DNA of 64,000 bases from Microbacterium sp. zg-Y818 (GTDB lineage: Bacteria; Actinomycetota; Actinomycetes; Actinomycetales; Microbacteriaceae), in NCBI RefSeq assembly GCF_030246905.1, contig NZ_CP126741.1, forward strand, positions 558,001 to 622,000, read 5' to 3'. Shown piece by piece: positions 52,921 to 63,909 of the stretch (its first letter is position 1; each line of letters begins with the position of its first letter). Under the pieces are notes generated by a model. The model was given only the letters and a program-made list of their open reading frames with translations. It did no database searches and was not told the origin of the DNA. A program made the position numbers and the translations under genes.

Positions 52921-53796
52921 CTACTTCAGCAGGCGTGACAGCCGGCGGTCGGCGAGGATCTTGCCGCCTGTCTGGCAGGTGGGGCAGTACTCCAGCGAAT
53001 TGTCGGCGAAGAACACCGACCGCACCTCGTCGCCGCACACCGGGCAGGTCTCGCCGCGCCTGCCGTGCACCTGCATGCCGCGGCGCTTGGCATCCTTCAG
53101 ATCGGCGGGGGGCTTGCCGGATGCCGTTGCAACGGCATCCGTGATCGTCTCCCGGAGGGCTGCGTACAGGCGGTCGACCTCGGCGTCGTCGAGTCCCGCC
53201 GCGAGGGCGTAGGGCGACATGCGCGCGGCGTGGAGGATTTCGTCGGAGTAGGCGTTGCCGACCCCCGCGATCACGGACTGGTCGCGCAGGACCCCCTTGA
53301 TCTGGGTGCGCCGGCCGGCGAGGAGTCCCGCGAGCGTGTCGCGGTCGAAGCCCGGATCGAGCGGGTCCGGGCCGAGGCGCGCGATGCCGGGAACGTCGGC
53401 CGGCGCGCGGACGACGTAGACGGCGAGGGATTTCTTCGTGCCGGCCTCGGTGAGGTCGAAGCCCGACCCGTCGTCGAAGGCGATGCGCAGGGCGATGGGG
53501 GTGCGACCGGGCTTGATGACGGTCGCCGGAAGCCGGTCGTACCAGCGCAGCCACCCCGCCTTGGCGAGGTGGAACACCAGGTGCAGCGTGTCGCCGGTCT
53601 CGGTGCGCGCGGCGAGGTCGACGAACTTGCCGTGGCGCTCGGCGCCGGTGATCTCCGCCCCGACGAGGGCATCGACGGGAGGGTCGTACGTCTTCAGCGC
53701 GGCGATGTTCGCGACCGTCGCGCGCGACACGCGCAGGCCGCGTGCGCGCTCGCCGAGGAAGTCGACGAGCCCTTGCACTTCTGGCATCTCGGGCAT
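52921..53796 (-). CDS. Fpg/Nei-family DNA glycosylase (AP lyase)
   Basis: This 291-residue base-excision repair enzyme removes oxidised bases. The N-terminal catalytic Pro2-Glu3 follows Met in MPEMPEVQG. The helix-two-turn-helix region (QSVIAGVGNAYSDEILHAARMSP) and the C-terminal zinc finger with CPVC and CPTC are complete. MutM proper usually starts MPELPEVE, and this sequence is one of the diverged actinobacterial Fpg/Nei paralogues, so 8-oxoguanine specificity is not certain. It converges with glpK with only 10 bases between stops and no visible terminator. Confidence 0.92.
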   Translation of the reverse strand: MPEMPEVQGLVDFLGERARGLRVSRATVANIAALKTYDPPVDALVGAEITGAERHGKFVDLAARTETGDTLHLVFHLAKAGWLRWYDRLPATVIKPGRTPIALRIAFDDGSGFDLTEAGTKKSLAVYVVRAPADVPGIARLGPDPLDPGFDRDTLAGLLAGRRTQIKGVLRDQSVIAGVGNAYSDEILHAARMSPYALAAGLDDAEVDRLYAALRETITDAVATASGKPPADLKDAKRRGMQVHGRRGETCPVCGDEVRSVFFADNSLEYCPTCQTGGKILADRRLSRLLK

Positions 53797-53884
53797 ACCG
53801 GCATCCTGGCACGGACCCGGGGAGCGTGGGCGGGGGGTTGCGTCGGTGCCACCGGGCGGCCGTGGGCGCCGGCGAGGCGCGGGG

Positions 53885-54454
53885 TCAGGCCGCCAGGATC
53901 GGCCAGTCCACCGGCGAGCGGTCGTCGGTGGGGAGGAGCCCGGCGACCCAGCCGTCGTGACGGCCGCGGGGGTCGACGAGCTTCCGGCGCATCAGGCCCT
54001 CGTAGCGGAATCCCAGCGAGCGCGCCGTGCGGGCGGAGGGGATGTTGCCGACGATCGCCTGCCACTCGATGCGCTGCAGGCCCAGCCCGTCGGGGTCGAA
54101 CGCGAAGTCGATGACGGCGCGGGCCGCCTCGCCGAGGTAGCCCTGGCCGCGCGCGGACGCCGCCATCCAGAACCCGATCTCGGCGTCGCCGCCCACATGC
54201 AGGTGCTGCAGGCCCAGCATGCCCATCCACGCGCCGTCGCGGCGGACGGCCCAGGTCAGCTCGGTCTCGGCATCCCACCACTCGGCGGCCTTGGCGATGA
54301 AGTCCACGGCGTGGCTGCGGTGGTACGGCGAGGGTAGGGTCGTCCAGCGAGCGACCTCGGGGTCCTGCGCGGCGGCGGTGACGGCGTCGGCATCCGCCTC
54401 GGTCGGGAGCGACAGCTCGAGGCGGGACGTGCGGAGGGTCACCGGTTGCATCAT
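53885..54454 (-). CDS. GNAT-family N-acetyltransferase (RimJ/RimL type)
   Basis: This 189-residue acetyltransferase has the Acetyltransf_3 pattern: LRTSRLELSLPTEADADAV at the start, GFWMAASARGQGYLGEA as the acetyl-CoA loop (Q/RxxGxG/A), and GNIPSARTARSLGFRYEG near the end. Relatives acetylate ribosomal protein N-termini or small molecules. The second codon is also ATG. The substrate is not determined by the sequence or by its repair and tRNA-synthetase neighbours. Confidence 0.85.
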   Translation of the reverse strand: MMQPVTLRTSRLELSLPTEADADAVTAAAQDPEVARWTTLPSPYHRSHAVDFIAKAAEWWDAETELTWAVRRDGAWMGMLGLQHLHVGGDAEIGFWMAASARGQGYLGEAARAVIDFAFDPDGLGLQRIEWQAIVGNIPSARTARSLGFRYEGLMRRKLVDPRGRHDGWVAGLLPTDDRSPVDWPILAA

Positions 54455-54504
54455 TCGAGCCTAACCGCGCCGCGGTGTGCCCGACGCCGCCGGCCGCACC
54501 CGGG

Positions 54505-55518
<1,014 letters not shown>

Positions 55519-55555
55519 CTAGAGAGCGGATGCCGAGGCCCTCACCGAGCCCGCG

Positions 55556-56407
55556 TCAGACGCCGACGGTGTAGTCCGCGATGACGGGCGCGTGGTCGCT
55601 CCACCGTGTGTCCCACGAGGGCGCCCGCACCACGCGGTAGTCCACCACCCGGTCCGCCAGCGCGGGGGAGGCCAGGTGGTAGTCGATGCGCCACCCGGTG
55701 TCGGTGTCGAACGCCTTGCCGCGGTTGGACCACCATGTGTACGGCCCGTCCACCTCGCCGTGGAAGGTGCGCCCCACGTCGACCCAGCCGAGCCCGGTGC
55801 CCGTCGATCCGTCGACGCCGGTGACCTGGGCGCCGACGGCGCCGGTGAACCGGTCGAAGTACGCCCGCTCGCGGGGGAGGAACCCGGCCTTCTTGACGTT
55901 GCCCTTCCAGTTGCGGATGTCGAGCTCGCGGTGGCCGACGTTGAGATCACCGGTGATCACGGCCAGCGCACCGTCGGCGGCGAGGTGCGGCATGCGGGCC
56001 TCCATGGCGTCGAGGAACGCGTACTTCGCCACCTGCTTGTCGGTGTCGGCCTGGCCGGTGAAGACGTAGGCGCTGACGACGGTGACCTGCTCGCCGTCGA
56101 CGTCGACGTCGGCTTCGACCCAGCGACCCTTGGTGTCGAGGGTCTCGTCAGCGCCGAGGTCGGTGCGCCATACTTCCAGCGGCTCGCGGGCGGCGATGGC
56201 GACGCCCGCGCGGCCCTTCGCCAGCGCCTCGTCGTTGACGACGTGCCAGCCCGGCAGAGCGGCGGCGAGGTCGGATGCTTCGGCCCGCACCTCCTGCAGG
56301 GTGAGGATGTCGACACCGGCTTCCTCGAGCCAGGGCGTCATGCCCTTTCGGACGGCGGCGCGGATGCCGTTGACGTTGACGGAGGCGATGCGAAGTGTTC
56401 GTGGCAC
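55556..56407 (-). CDS. xth: exodeoxyribonuclease III family AP endonuclease
   Basis: This 283-residue enzyme nicks DNA at abasic sites and has 3'-exonuclease activity. Motifs are IASVNVNGIRAA, TLQEVRA (metal Glu), VVSAYVFTG, ITGDLNVGHRELDIRN (catalytic Asp/Asn) and WSDHAPVIADY (catalytic Asp-His). I used the GTG at 56407 because it gives the usual short leader before IASVNVN. With the Fpg/Nei gene nearby, the window holds two steps of base-excision repair, though they are not in one operon. Confidence 0.95.
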   Translation of the reverse strand: MPRTLRIASVNVNGIRAAVRKGMTPWLEEAGVDILTLQEVRAEASDLAAALPGWHVVNDEALAKGRAGVAIAAREPLEVWRTDLGADETLDTKGRWVEADVDVDGEQVTVVSAYVFTGQADTDKQVAKYAFLDAMEARMPHLAADGALAVITGDLNVGHRELDIRNWKGNVKKAGFLPRERAYFDRFTGAVGAQVTGVDGSTGTGLGWVDVGRTFHGEVDGPYTWWSNRGKAFDTDTGWRIDYHLASPALADRVVDYRVVRAPSWDTRWSDHAPVIADYTVGV

Positions 56408-56470
56408 GACGAAAAGCCTAACCAGCGGCGCCGACACCCGACGCCGCGGCGAACCAGCGAAACGCCGCCC

Positions 56471-57679
56471 TCAGTCCAGCAGCCCGCCGGGGACGGGGCC
56501 GTCGGCCCGTGGCAGCGCCGCCTGCGCGCGAGCGAGCTCTTCCTTCGCCGCGCGCACGTCGCGGGCGGCTCGGCGGGCTCGGTACCAGGGCGCGCGCCGG
56601 CGCCGTTCCCGTGCCTCGCGCAGGTGCACCTCCGCGGCGATCACGAGCGCGCGCGCTTCGACGGCGCGGCGCTGCGCATCGCTGACCGGGGCGAGGGGGA
56701 TGTCGTGGTCGGCGGCTGCGACCGCGATCCACGACGCCGCGACGAGGATGACGATGGCGACGAGGCGGAACCACACCAGGAACGCGATGAAGACCGAGAA
56801 CGTCGCCAGCAGCGGATTGGCCGGGGTGTAGACCAGCAGCAGCCCGGCTCCCAGTTGCAGCACGCCGATCGCCGCCCCGCCGAGCAGCGCGCCCGGCCAG
56901 ATGGTGGGCCACGGCACCGAGGCCCCGGCGAGAAAACGGAACAGCAGCGCCAGCGCGGTGGAGTTGATCGCGAACGCCACCACGATCGACCCCACCCGGC
57001 TGACCACCGACACCCAGGTGGCGGCGTCTTCCCACCCGAACAGGTCGAACAGCAGATTGACCGCGCCCGAGGCCATCGCCCCGAGCCCCGCGCCGAGCAC
57101 GAGCGCGACGCCGAACATGGCCGCGGCGACGAAGTCGCGCGCCTTCAGCACCAGGTAGCTGCGCGAATCGTACGGCAGACCGAAGATGTCGCGCACGGCA
57201 CGGCGGGTATAGGTGACGAAGCCGATGGCGGTCCAGATCGCCACCAGGACCGCCACGGAACCGGTGACCGCCAGCGCGCCCGTACTGGAACGGGCGACCT
57301 GGGTGACATCCTCGGGCGACACCAGGCCGCCGGTGGAGATGAGGTCGGGAATGTAGAGGTTCACCAGCGCGATGAGGGCGTCGATGGCCTGCGTGCTGCC
57401 GCCGAGCCACAGCCCCACGATCGCGAACGCGAAGTACAGCACCGCGAACATCGCGAACAGCGACTGGTAGCTGATGCTGGCGGCCAGCAGGAACCCGTTG
57501 TGCCGCAGGAAGTGCCGCCAGACCCGCACCGGGAAGGCCTTCAGGGTGCGCCGACGCAGCGCCGACGCGCGCTCGATCGGCTCGTCCAGGCGTTCGCGCA
57601 GCACCGAATCGTCCCAGCGGGCGCGCCACGATTCATCCCGCACGTCGTCGGGCGTGCCGTTGCGGCCGGAGTCGCTCAC
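56471..57679 (-). CDS. YihY/BrkB-family inner membrane protein
   Basis: This 402-residue protein has a charged N-terminal 60 residues, a YihY/BrkB core with six membrane segments (about 60-320, with the family motif LLAASISYQSLFAMFAVLYF near the first helix), and an Arg/Ala-rich cytoplasmic tail. The family was once annotated as ribonuclease BN, which is not correct for these proteins; the real function is unknown. I chose the GTG at 57679, which begins just after the terminator of the sdh operon. Confidence 0.88.
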   Translation of the reverse strand: MSDSGRNGTPDDVRDESWRARWDDSVLRERLDEPIERASALRRRTLKAFPVRVWRHFLRHNGFLLAASISYQSLFAMFAVLYFAFAIVGLWLGGSTQAIDALIALVNLYIPDLISTGGLVSPEDVTQVARSSTGALAVTGSVAVLVAIWTAIGFVTYTRRAVRDIFGLPYDSRSYLVLKARDFVAAAMFGVALVLGAGLGAMASGAVNLLFDLFGWEDAATWVSVVSRVGSIVVAFAINSTALALLFRFLAGASVPWPTIWPGALLGGAAIGVLQLGAGLLLVYTPANPLLATFSVFIAFLVWFRLVAIVILVAASWIAVAAADHDIPLAPVSDAQRRAVEARALVIAAEVHLREARERRRRAPWYRARRAARDVRAAKEELARAQAALPRADGPVPGGLLD

Positions 57680-57694
57680 GCGCCCAGCGTAAGC

Positions 57695-57729
57695 GAGGGC
57701 GGATGCCGCAGGTCGCAGCATCCGCCCTC
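57695..57729. terminator. terminator hairpin of the sdh operon
   Basis: GAGGGCGGATGC (57695-57706) pairs perfectly with GCATCCGCCCTC (57718-57729). It lies 13 bases past the sdhB stop in the leftward direction and carries the GGATGC/GCATCC core seen in other terminators here. Confidence 0.85.
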
Positions 57730-57742
57730 GGTGACGTGTGTC

Positions 57743-58513
57743 CTACTTGCGCAGGATCGCCTGCTTGACCTCGGCGATGGCCTTGGTCACCTCGATGCCG
57801 CGGGGGCACGCCTCGGTGCAGTTGAAGGTGGTGCGGCAGCGCCACACGCCCTCCTTGTCGTTGAGGATGTCCAGGCGGGCGTCGCCGGCGTCGTCGCGCG
57901 AGTCGAAGATGAACCGGTGCGCGTTGACGATGGCGGCTGGACCGAAGTACTGCCCGTCGGTCCAGAACACCGGGCACGACGACGTGCAGGCCGCGCACAG
58001 GATGCACTTGGTCGTGTCGTCGAAGATCTCGCGGTTCGCGATCGTCTGGATGCGCTCCTTGCCCGGCTCCGGCTTGGAGGTGGAGATGAGGAAGGGCTGC
58101 ACCTCGCGGTATGACGCGAAGAACGGCTCCATGTCGACGATCAGGTCCTTCTCCAGCGGCAGGCCCTTGATGGCCTCCACGTAGATGGGCTTGGAGATGT
58201 CGAGGTCCTTGATGAGCGTCTTGCAGGCCAGGCGGTTGCGCCCGTTGATGCGCATCGCGTCGGAGCCGCAGATGCCGTGCGCGCACGAGCGGCGGAAGCT
58301 CAGCGAGCCGTCGACCTCCCACTTGATCTTGTGCAGCGCATCGAGCACGCGGTCGGTGGAGTACAGCTCCACGTCGTAGTCGACCCAGCGCGGCTCGGCG
58401 TCCTTCTCGGGGTCGAAGCGGCGGATGATGAAGGTGACGAGGAACGACTGGATGCCGGCGGCGCCGGGCTCCACGGCGTCGGCCGTCTCGGCGGGGGCGA
58501 GTGCGGTGGCCAT
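57743..58513 (-). CDS. sdhB: succinate dehydrogenase iron-sulfur subunit
   Basis: SdhB carries electrons from SdhA to the quinone site through three iron-sulfur clusters. The 256-residue protein has the [2Fe-2S] ligands (RRSCAHGICGSD and a later Cys), and the two C-terminal motifs CILCAACTSSCP and FNCTEACPRGI for the [4Fe-4S] and [3Fe-4S] clusters. It follows sdhA by 2 bases, so translation is probably coupled. It is the last gene of the sdhCDAB operon. Confidence 0.97.
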   Translation of the reverse strand: MATALAPAETADAVEPGAAGIQSFLVTFIIRRFDPEKDAEPRWVDYDVELYSTDRVLDALHKIKWEVDGSLSFRRSCAHGICGSDAMRINGRNRLACKTLIKDLDISKPIYVEAIKGLPLEKDLIVDMEPFFASYREVQPFLISTSKPEPGKERIQTIANREIFDDTTKCILCAACTSSCPVFWTDGQYFGPAAIVNAHRFIFDSRDDAGDARLDILNDKEGVWRCRTTFNCTEACPRGIEVTKAIAEVKQAILRK

Positions 58514-58515
58514 GC

Positions 58516-60321
58516 CTAGTACTTCCTCTCCATCGGCTGGTAGCGGGTGATGACGACGGGCTTCCAGTCCAGGCGGATGTGGTCCTCGGGGTGCGACGAG
58601 TGGGGGTCGCCCGAGAGGTAGGCCATCGTGTGCTTCATGTAGTTCTCGTCGTCGCGCTTCGGGTAGTCGTCGCGCATGTGGCCGCCGCGGCTCTCCTTGC
58701 GGTTGCGGGCGGTGACGACGACGACCTCGGCGAGGTCGAGGAGGAACCCGAGCTCGACGGCCTCGAGCAGGTCGGTGTTGAACCGCTTGCCCTTGTCGTC
58801 CACGTGCACGTTGCGGTAGCGCTCGCGCAGGTCCGCGATGACGTCCATCACTTCGGAGAGGGACTCGTCGGTGCGGAAGACCTGGGCCTTGCGGTCCATC
58901 TCGTCCTGCAGGGTCTTGCGCAGCACCGCGATGCGCTCGGTGCCGGGGTTGTTGCGGAGGGTCTCGAGCATCTCGCGGACCTCCTTGGCAGGGTCCTCCG
59001 GCAGCGGCACGAAGTCCGCGGTCTGCACGTACTCCACGGCGTTGCGGCCGGCTCGCTTGCCGAAGACGTTGATGTCCAGCAGCGAGTTGGTGCCCAAGCG
59101 GTTCGAGCCGTGCACCGACACGCAGGCGCACTCGCCGGCGGCGTAGAGACCGGGGACGACGGTGGTGTTGTCGCTGAGCACCTCGGCGTTGACGTTGGTG
59201 GGGATGCCGCCCATCGCGTAGTGCGCCGTCGGCATGACCGGCACGGGCTCGACGACGGGGTCCACGCCCAGGTAGGTCCGGGCGAACTCCGTGATGTCGG
59301 GGAGCTTCGTCTCGAGCACCTCGGCGCCCAGGTGCGTGCAGTCCAGCAGCACGTAGTCGCGCTCCGGTCCGGCGCCGCGGCCCTCGGCCACCTCCTGCAC
59401 CATGCACCGGCTGACGATGTCGCGTGGGGCGAGGTCCTTGATGGTCGGCGCGTAGCGCTCCATGAACCGCTCGCCCGAGGCGTTGCGCAGGATCGCACCC
59501 TCGCCGCGGGCGCCCTCGGTGAGGAGGATGCCGAGACCGGCGAGACCGGTCGGGTGGAACTGGAAGAATTCCATGTCCTCCAGCGGCAGGCCCTTGCGCC
59601 AGATGACCCCGACGCCGTCACCGGTGAGGGTGTGGGCGTTGGAGGTCGTCTTGAAGATCTTGCCGAAGCCGCCCGTGGCGAAGATCGTCGCCTTGGACTG
59701 GAAGACGTGCAGGTCGCCCGTGGCGAGATCGTAGGCGACGACGCCGGCGACCTGCATCGTGCCGTCCTCGGCCTTCACCGTGATGAGGTCGAGCACGTAG
59801 AACTCGTTGAAGAAGTTGATGCCGAGCTTGACGCAGTTCTGGAACAGCGTCTGCAGGATCATGTGGCCGGTGCGGTCGGCGGCGTAGCAGGCGCGGCGCA
59901 CGGGCGTCTTGCCGTGGTCGGCCGTGTGTCCGCCGAAGCGGCGCTGGTCGATCTTGCCCTCGGGGGTGCGGTTGAACGGCAGCCCCATGTTCTCGAGGTC
60001 GATGACGGCGTCGATCGCCTCTTTGGCGAGGATCTCCGCGGCATCCTGGTCGACGAGGTAATCGCCGCCCTTGACGGTGTCGAAGGTGTGCCACTCCCAG
60101 GAGTCCTCTTCGACGTTGGCCAGGGCCGCTGCCATGCCGCCCTGCGCCGCACCGGTGTGCGAACGGGTCGGGTAGAGCTTCGAGATCACGGCGGTCTTGG
60201 CGCCGGGACCGGCCTCGATCGCCGCCCGCATGCCGGCGCCGCCGGCGCCCACGATCACGATGTCGAACTGGTGGTAGTGCACGCCGTCCTTGACGACAGC
60301 GCCTTCGCTCTGGGTGCTCAC
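58516..60321 (-). CDS. sdhA: succinate dehydrogenase flavoprotein subunit
   Basis: SdhA oxidises succinate to fumarate with covalent FAD. The 601-residue protein has [13 protein letters not shown], the FAD-linking histidine in SHTGAAQGG, the active-site region HPTGL and RGEGAILRN, and the MGGIPTN segment. It would take up the succinate delivered by the homoprotocatechuate pathway as well as the TCA flow. It follows sdhD by 41 bases. Confidence 0.98.
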   Translation of the reverse strand: MSTQSEGAVVKDGVHYHQFDIVIVGAGGAGMRAAIEAGPGAKTAVISKLYPTRSHTGAAQGGMAAALANVEEDSWEWHTFDTVKGGDYLVDQDAAEILAKEAIDAVIDLENMGLPFNRTPEGKIDQRRFGGHTADHGKTPVRRACYAADRTGHMILQTLFQNCVKLGINFFNEFYVLDLITVKAEDGTMQVAGVVAYDLATGDLHVFQSKATIFATGGFGKIFKTTSNAHTLTGDGVGVIWRKGLPLEDMEFFQFHPTGLAGLGILLTEGARGEGAILRNASGERFMERYAPTIKDLAPRDIVSRCMVQEVAEGRGAGPERDYVLLDCTHLGAEVLETKLPDITEFARTYLGVDPVVEPVPVMPTAHYAMGGIPTNVNAEVLSDNTTVVPGLYAAGECACVSVHGSNRLGTNSLLDINVFGKRAGRNAVEYVQTADFVPLPEDPAKEVREMLETLRNNPGTERIAVLRKTLQDEMDRKAQVFRTDESLSEVMDVIADLRERYRNVHVDDKGKRFNTDLLEAVELGFLLDLAEVVVVTARNRKESRGGHMRDDYPKRDDENYMKHTMAYLSGDPHSSHPEDHIRLDWKPVVITRYQPMERKY

Positions 60322-60362
60322 GTGTCAGATGCCTTCAATCTCTGCTGTGTCGCGCGGCGTCG

Positions 60363-60818
60363 CTACGCCGCGCACTTCTCGATCAGCCACTCGGTGGTGC
60401 TGTTCTCGATCCCGAGGCACGGGTCGAAGGTGAACACCACGAGCGTGCCCAGGACGATCATCAATCCCGCCGACAACCAGAGGGCCCACACCAGCACGCG
60501 GCGGGCCCTGGGGCCCGTGACGTAGTCGTTGACGATCGTGCGCATGCCGTTGGCGCCGTGGATGAAGGCGAGCCAGAGCATCAGCACGTCCCACCACTGC
60601 CAGAACGGCGAGGCGAACTTGCCGGCGACGAACGCGAAGTCGACGCCGTGGATGCCTTCGCCCAGCATGAGGTTCACGAACAGGTGGCCGAAGATCAGCA
60701 CGACCAGCAGTACGCCGGAGACGCGCATGTAGATCCAGCCCCACTTCTCCAGGTTCGTGCCCTTCTTGCGGGGCGTGGAGTGCGGCGCGCGGGGCGCGGC
60801 GAGGGTGTCAGCGGTCAT
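60363..60818 (-). CDS. sdhD: succinate dehydrogenase membrane anchor subunit
   Basis: This 151-residue subunit has three membrane helices and, with SdhC, binds heme b and menaquinone. A histidine in the first helix (LLVVLIFGHLFVN) and the FIHGANGMRTIVNDY segment fit the family. The ATG at 60818 overlaps the sdhC stop by one base (TGATG). Confidence 0.92.
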   Translation of the reverse strand: MTADTLAAPRAPHSTPRKKGTNLEKWGWIYMRVSGVLLVVLIFGHLFVNLMLGEGIHGVDFAFVAGKFASPFWQWWDVLMLWLAFIHGANGMRTIVNDYVTGPRARRVLVWALWLSAGLMIVLGTLVVFTFDPCLGIENSTTEWLIEKCAA

Positions 60819-61252
60819 CAGTGGCCTCCCCATCCGGAAGCGAACACGATCGAGAGGTGGCGCACCGAGAACGGCACCAGGGTCACGAGCCACAGGGCCA
60901 GAACCCCCCACCAGAGCTGGCGCTGGTATCGGGCGCCCTTGGACCAGAAGTCGACGAGGATGATGCGCAGCCCGTTGTACGCGTGGTAGGCGACGGCCGC
61001 GACGAGCACGACCTCGCCGAGGCCCATGATCGGGTTCTTGTAGGTGCTCATGACGGCGTTGTACGCCTCGGGAGCCACCCGGATCAGGGCCGTGTCGAGC
61101 ACGTGCACGAGCAGGAAGAAGAAGATCGCCACACCGGTGATGCGGTGCAGCACCCACGACCACATGCCTTCGTTACCGCGGTACAGCGTGCCGCGTGGCG
61201 TCTTCGATGTCGTCTCTTTCACCGACAGCGTGACGCGTGCTGGTGCAGCCAC
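60818..61252 (-). CDS. sdhC: succinate dehydrogenase cytochrome b556 subunit
   Basis: This 144-residue membrane subunit carries the SdhC signature HRITGVAIFFFLLVHVLDT and the heme-ligand histidine in YHAYNGLRIILVDF. I placed the start at the GTG at 61252, which has GGAGGA 6 bases upstream; upstream codons in the same frame are not supported. It is the first gene of the sdhCDAB operon, divergent from the mannose-1-phosphate guanylyltransferase gene. Confidence 0.93.
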   Translation of the reverse strand: MAAPARVTLSVKETTSKTPRGTLYRGNEGMWSWVLHRITGVAIFFFLLVHVLDTALIRVAPEAYNAVMSTYKNPIMGLGEVVLVAAVAYHAYNGLRIILVDFWSKGARYQRQLWWGVLALWLVTLVPFSVRHLSIVFASGWGGH

Positions 61253-61432
61253 TTTCGTCCTCCATGGTCGACAGGGGGGAGGCGGACCGCTCACACGATC
61301 GGGGCGGGATCCGCATTGCGTCACAGGGGCGCGTCTTCCATCCTATTCCCGTGGATCGAACCCGGGCGACGAACGCCGGCCCTATCGAGCATGTTCAGGG
61401 GACGGATGCTGCGGTTCGCTAGCCTGAGCCTC

Positions 61433-62545
61433 ATGGCAGATCCCCTTGCGAACTTCTACGCCGTCATCCCCGCCGGAGGCATCGGCAGCCGCCTGTGGCC
61501 GCTGTCGCGCGCCGACGCGCCGAAGTTCCTCCACGACCTGACGGGCTCCGGCCAGACGCTGCTGCGCGACACCTGGGATCGCCTCGAGCCTCTCGCGGGA
61601 CCCGAGCGCATCGCGGTGGTCACCGGTCGCGCGCATCGCGCGGCGGTGGAGGAGCAGCTGCCCGGCATCCCCGACCGCAACGTCTTCCTCGAGTCCGAGC
61701 CGCGCGAATCCGCCGCCGCCATCGGGCTGGCCGCGGCCGTGCTGGTGCGCCGCGAGCCCGATGTCATCATCGGCTCCTTCGCCGCCGACCACGTCATCCG
61801 CGGCACGCGGACGTTCGAGTTCGCCGTGCAGCAGGCCGTCGCCGTCGCCCGCGAGGGCTACATCTGCACGATCGGCATCCAGCCCTCCGAGCCGTCGGTG
61901 GGCTTCGGATACATCAAGAAGGACGGCGAGCTCATCGTCGACGGGGCGCCTGAGGCGGCTGTCGTCGAGCGCTTCGTGGAGAAGCCCGACCTCGACACCG
62001 CGAAGGAGTACTTCGCCGACCGCTCGTACCTGTGGAACGCGGGCATGTTCATCTCCCGCGCCGACGTGCTGCTGGCAGAGCTCGCCGAGAACGCACCGGA
62101 GCTGCACGCCGGCCTGCTGGAGCTCGCCGAGGCCTGGGACGACCGGGACCGCCGAGGCCCCGTCGTCGACCGGGTGTGGCCGGCACTGCCGAAGATCGCG
62201 ATCGACTACGTCGTCGCCGAGCCGGCGGCCGAGAAGGGGCGGCTGGCGGTCATCCCCGGTCACTTCGACTGGGACGACGTCGGGGACTTCGCGAGCCTCG
62301 CCAAGCTCAACTCCCACGGGCGCAACGAGCTGGCGATCCTGGGAAAGAACGCGCGCATCCTCTCGGACGCCGCCAGCGGCATCGTGGTGAGCCAGACGTC
62401 GCGGGTCATCAGCCTCATCGGGGTGAAGGACATCGTGGTCGTCGACACCGAGGACGCGCTGCTGGTCACCACGAGCGAGCACGCGCAGCGGGTGAAGGGC
62501 GTCGTGGATGCCCTCAAGCTCACCGGTCGCGGCGATGTCTTGTGA
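61433..62545 (+). CDS. manC: mannose-1-phosphate guanylyltransferase
   Basis: ManC makes GDP-mannose from mannose-1-phosphate and GTP for glycolipids and cell-surface glycans. The 370-residue protein has the nucleotidyltransferase signature PAGGIGSRLWPLSRADAPKF, the metal-binding ADH motif, the VERFVEKPD motif and a C-terminal left-handed-helix segment. It lacks a fused isomerase domain. The ATG at 61433 is well placed, although the ribosome site (GAGCC) is weak. It appears to be transcribed alone. Confidence 0.93.
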   Translation: MADPLANFYAVIPAGGIGSRLWPLSRADAPKFLHDLTGSGQTLLRDTWDRLEPLAGPERIAVVTGRAHRAAVEEQLPGIPDRNVFLESEPRESAAAIGLAAAVLVRREPDVIIGSFAADHVIRGTRTFEFAVQQAVAVAREGYICTIGIQPSEPSVGFGYIKKDGELIVDGAPEAAVVERFVEKPDLDTAKEYFADRSYLWNAGMFISRADVLLAELAENAPELHAGLLELAEAWDDRDRRGPVVDRVWPALPKIAIDYVVAEPAAEKGRLAVIPGHFDWDDVGDFASLAKLNSHGRNELAILGKNARILSDAASGIVVSQTSRVISLIGVKDIVVVDTEDALLVTTSEHAQRVKGVVDALKLTGRGDVL

Positions 62546-62679
62546 GGTTTCTATGACGCGATGATTGCGTCTTTGTAACCTTTCGCCGTCTGGCCCGGAT
62601 TCGGTCAAGGGCACCGCGTAACAGTCGGTAACTTTCACATGGCGCCGCGAAATCCGCGGGAGCCATCGTGGAGGCTGCT

Positions 62680-63795
62680 TTGACCATCTCGACCACCAAG
62701 AAGGTCCTCGGCGCGACCGGCGCCGCTGCGCTGCTCGTCGCCCTCGCAGGCTGCGGAAGCGCGCCCGAGGAGAACACCGGCGGCAGTGCCGCACCCGAGT
62801 CGGCAGACGACTTCAAGCCCTGCCTGATCTCTGACGAGGGTGGCTGGAACGACCGTTCGTTCAACCAGGCCGCCAAGGAAGGCATGGACCGCGCGCTCGA
62901 AGAACTCGACATCGAGGGCATCGAGATGGAGTCGGCCACCCCGAACGACTACGCGCCGAACCTCGAGACGCTCGTCTCCGAGGGCTGCACGTTCATCGTC
63001 TCGGTCGGCTTCAACCTCTCGGCCGCCACGGTCGAGTCGGCGCTGGCCAACCCCGAGATCGACTACGCGATCATCGATGACTGGGCCGACAACGACTTCG
63101 ACGGCGCCACCGACGCCCCGAACATCAAGCCCCTCGTGTTCGACACCGCGCAGGCGTCGTACCTCGGCGGCTACGCCGCGGCGGCCTGGTCGGCGCAGAA
63201 CGGCGTCAACAAGGTCGGCACCTTCGGCGGCATGCAGATCCCGTCGGTCGCCGTGTTCATGGACGGCTTCGAGAAGGGCGTCGACAAGTACAACGAGGAC
63301 AAGGGCGCTGCCGTCGAGGTCTTCGGGTGGGACACTGCCGCGCAGGAGGGCCTCTTCACCGGTGGCTTCGCGGCGAACGACACCGCCAAGCAGACGGCGC
63401 AGGGTGTGCTCGACCAGGGTGTGGACGTCATCCTCCCCGTGGGTGGACCGATCTACCAGAGCGCGGCGGCGGCCATCGCCGACGGTGGCCTCGACGTCGT
63501 CATGGTGGGCGTCGACAAGGACCTGGCAGTCGCTGACCCCGACGTCACGGACGTGACCCTCGTCTCGATCATGAAGGCCATCGACGTGGCCGTCTACGAC
63601 GCCACCCTCGAGGCCGCCGCGGGCGACTTCGACGTGGAGCCGTACGTGGGGACGCTCGAGAACGAGGGCGTGAAGCTCTCCGAGTTCCACGAGTTCGAGG
63701 CGGAGCTGCCCGAGGGTCTGGCCGACGAGCTGGCCGCGCTGCAGGAGCAGATCATCGCGGGCGACATCACGGTGGAGTCGCCGAACTCCCCGTGA
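62680..63795 (+). CDS. BMP-family ABC transporter substrate-binding lipoprotein
   Basis: This 371-residue lipoprotein of the BMP/PnrA family binds nucleosides for an ABC importer. The signal peptide ends in LALAGC-like VALAGC with Cys25, followed by a Gly/Glu-rich tether. The PnrA pattern is clear: the DEGGWNDRSFNQAAKEGMDRA region, GYAAAAWS and VDVILPVGGPIYQSAA. I placed the start at the TTG at 62680 because GGAGG lies 5 bases upstream; an in-frame GTG at 62668 overlaps that ribosome site. The ABC ATPase gene follows after a hairpin. Confidence 0.93.
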   Translation: MTISTTKKVLGATGAAALLVALAGCGSAPEENTGGSAAPESADDFKPCLISDEGGWNDRSFNQAAKEGMDRALEELDIEGIEMESATPNDYAPNLETLVSEGCTFIVSVGFNLSAATVESALANPEIDYAIIDDWADNDFDGATDAPNIKPLVFDTAQASYLGGYAAAAWSAQNGVNKVGTFGGMQIPSVAVFMDGFEKGVDKYNEDKGAAVEVFGWDTAAQEGLFTGGFAANDTAKQTAQGVLDQGVDVILPVGGPIYQSAAAAIADGGLDVVMVGVDKDLAVADPDVTDVTLVSIMKAIDVAVYDATLEAAAGDFDVEPYVGTLENEGVKLSEFHEFEAELPEGLADELAALQEQIIAGDITVESPNSP

Positions 63796-63812
63796 CCTTC
63801 TGAAGTCCGCTC

Positions 63813-63843
63813 GGGGCGAGCAGCGCACGTCGCTGCTCGCCCC
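63813..63843 (+). terminator. hairpin between BMP lipoprotein and ABC ATPase genes
   Basis: GGGGCGAGCAGCG (63813-63825) pairs perfectly with CGCTGCTCGCCCC (63831-63843). As it lies inside an apparent operon it may allow partial read-through and keep the binding protein in excess over the ATPase. Confidence 0.75.
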
Positions 63844-63909
63844 TGAGCATGTTCCATGGACAGTGAGAGCCGTTTCCGCGCGGAGCGGCTCCTGGATTAG
63901 GGTGCAGTT

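Noticed and set aside
53100..53140. GGATGCCGTTGC/GCAACGGCATCC palindrome
   Set aside because: It lies inside the Fpg/Nei coding sequence in frame with conserved protein; probably another instance of the over-represented GGATGC motif rather than a separate element.
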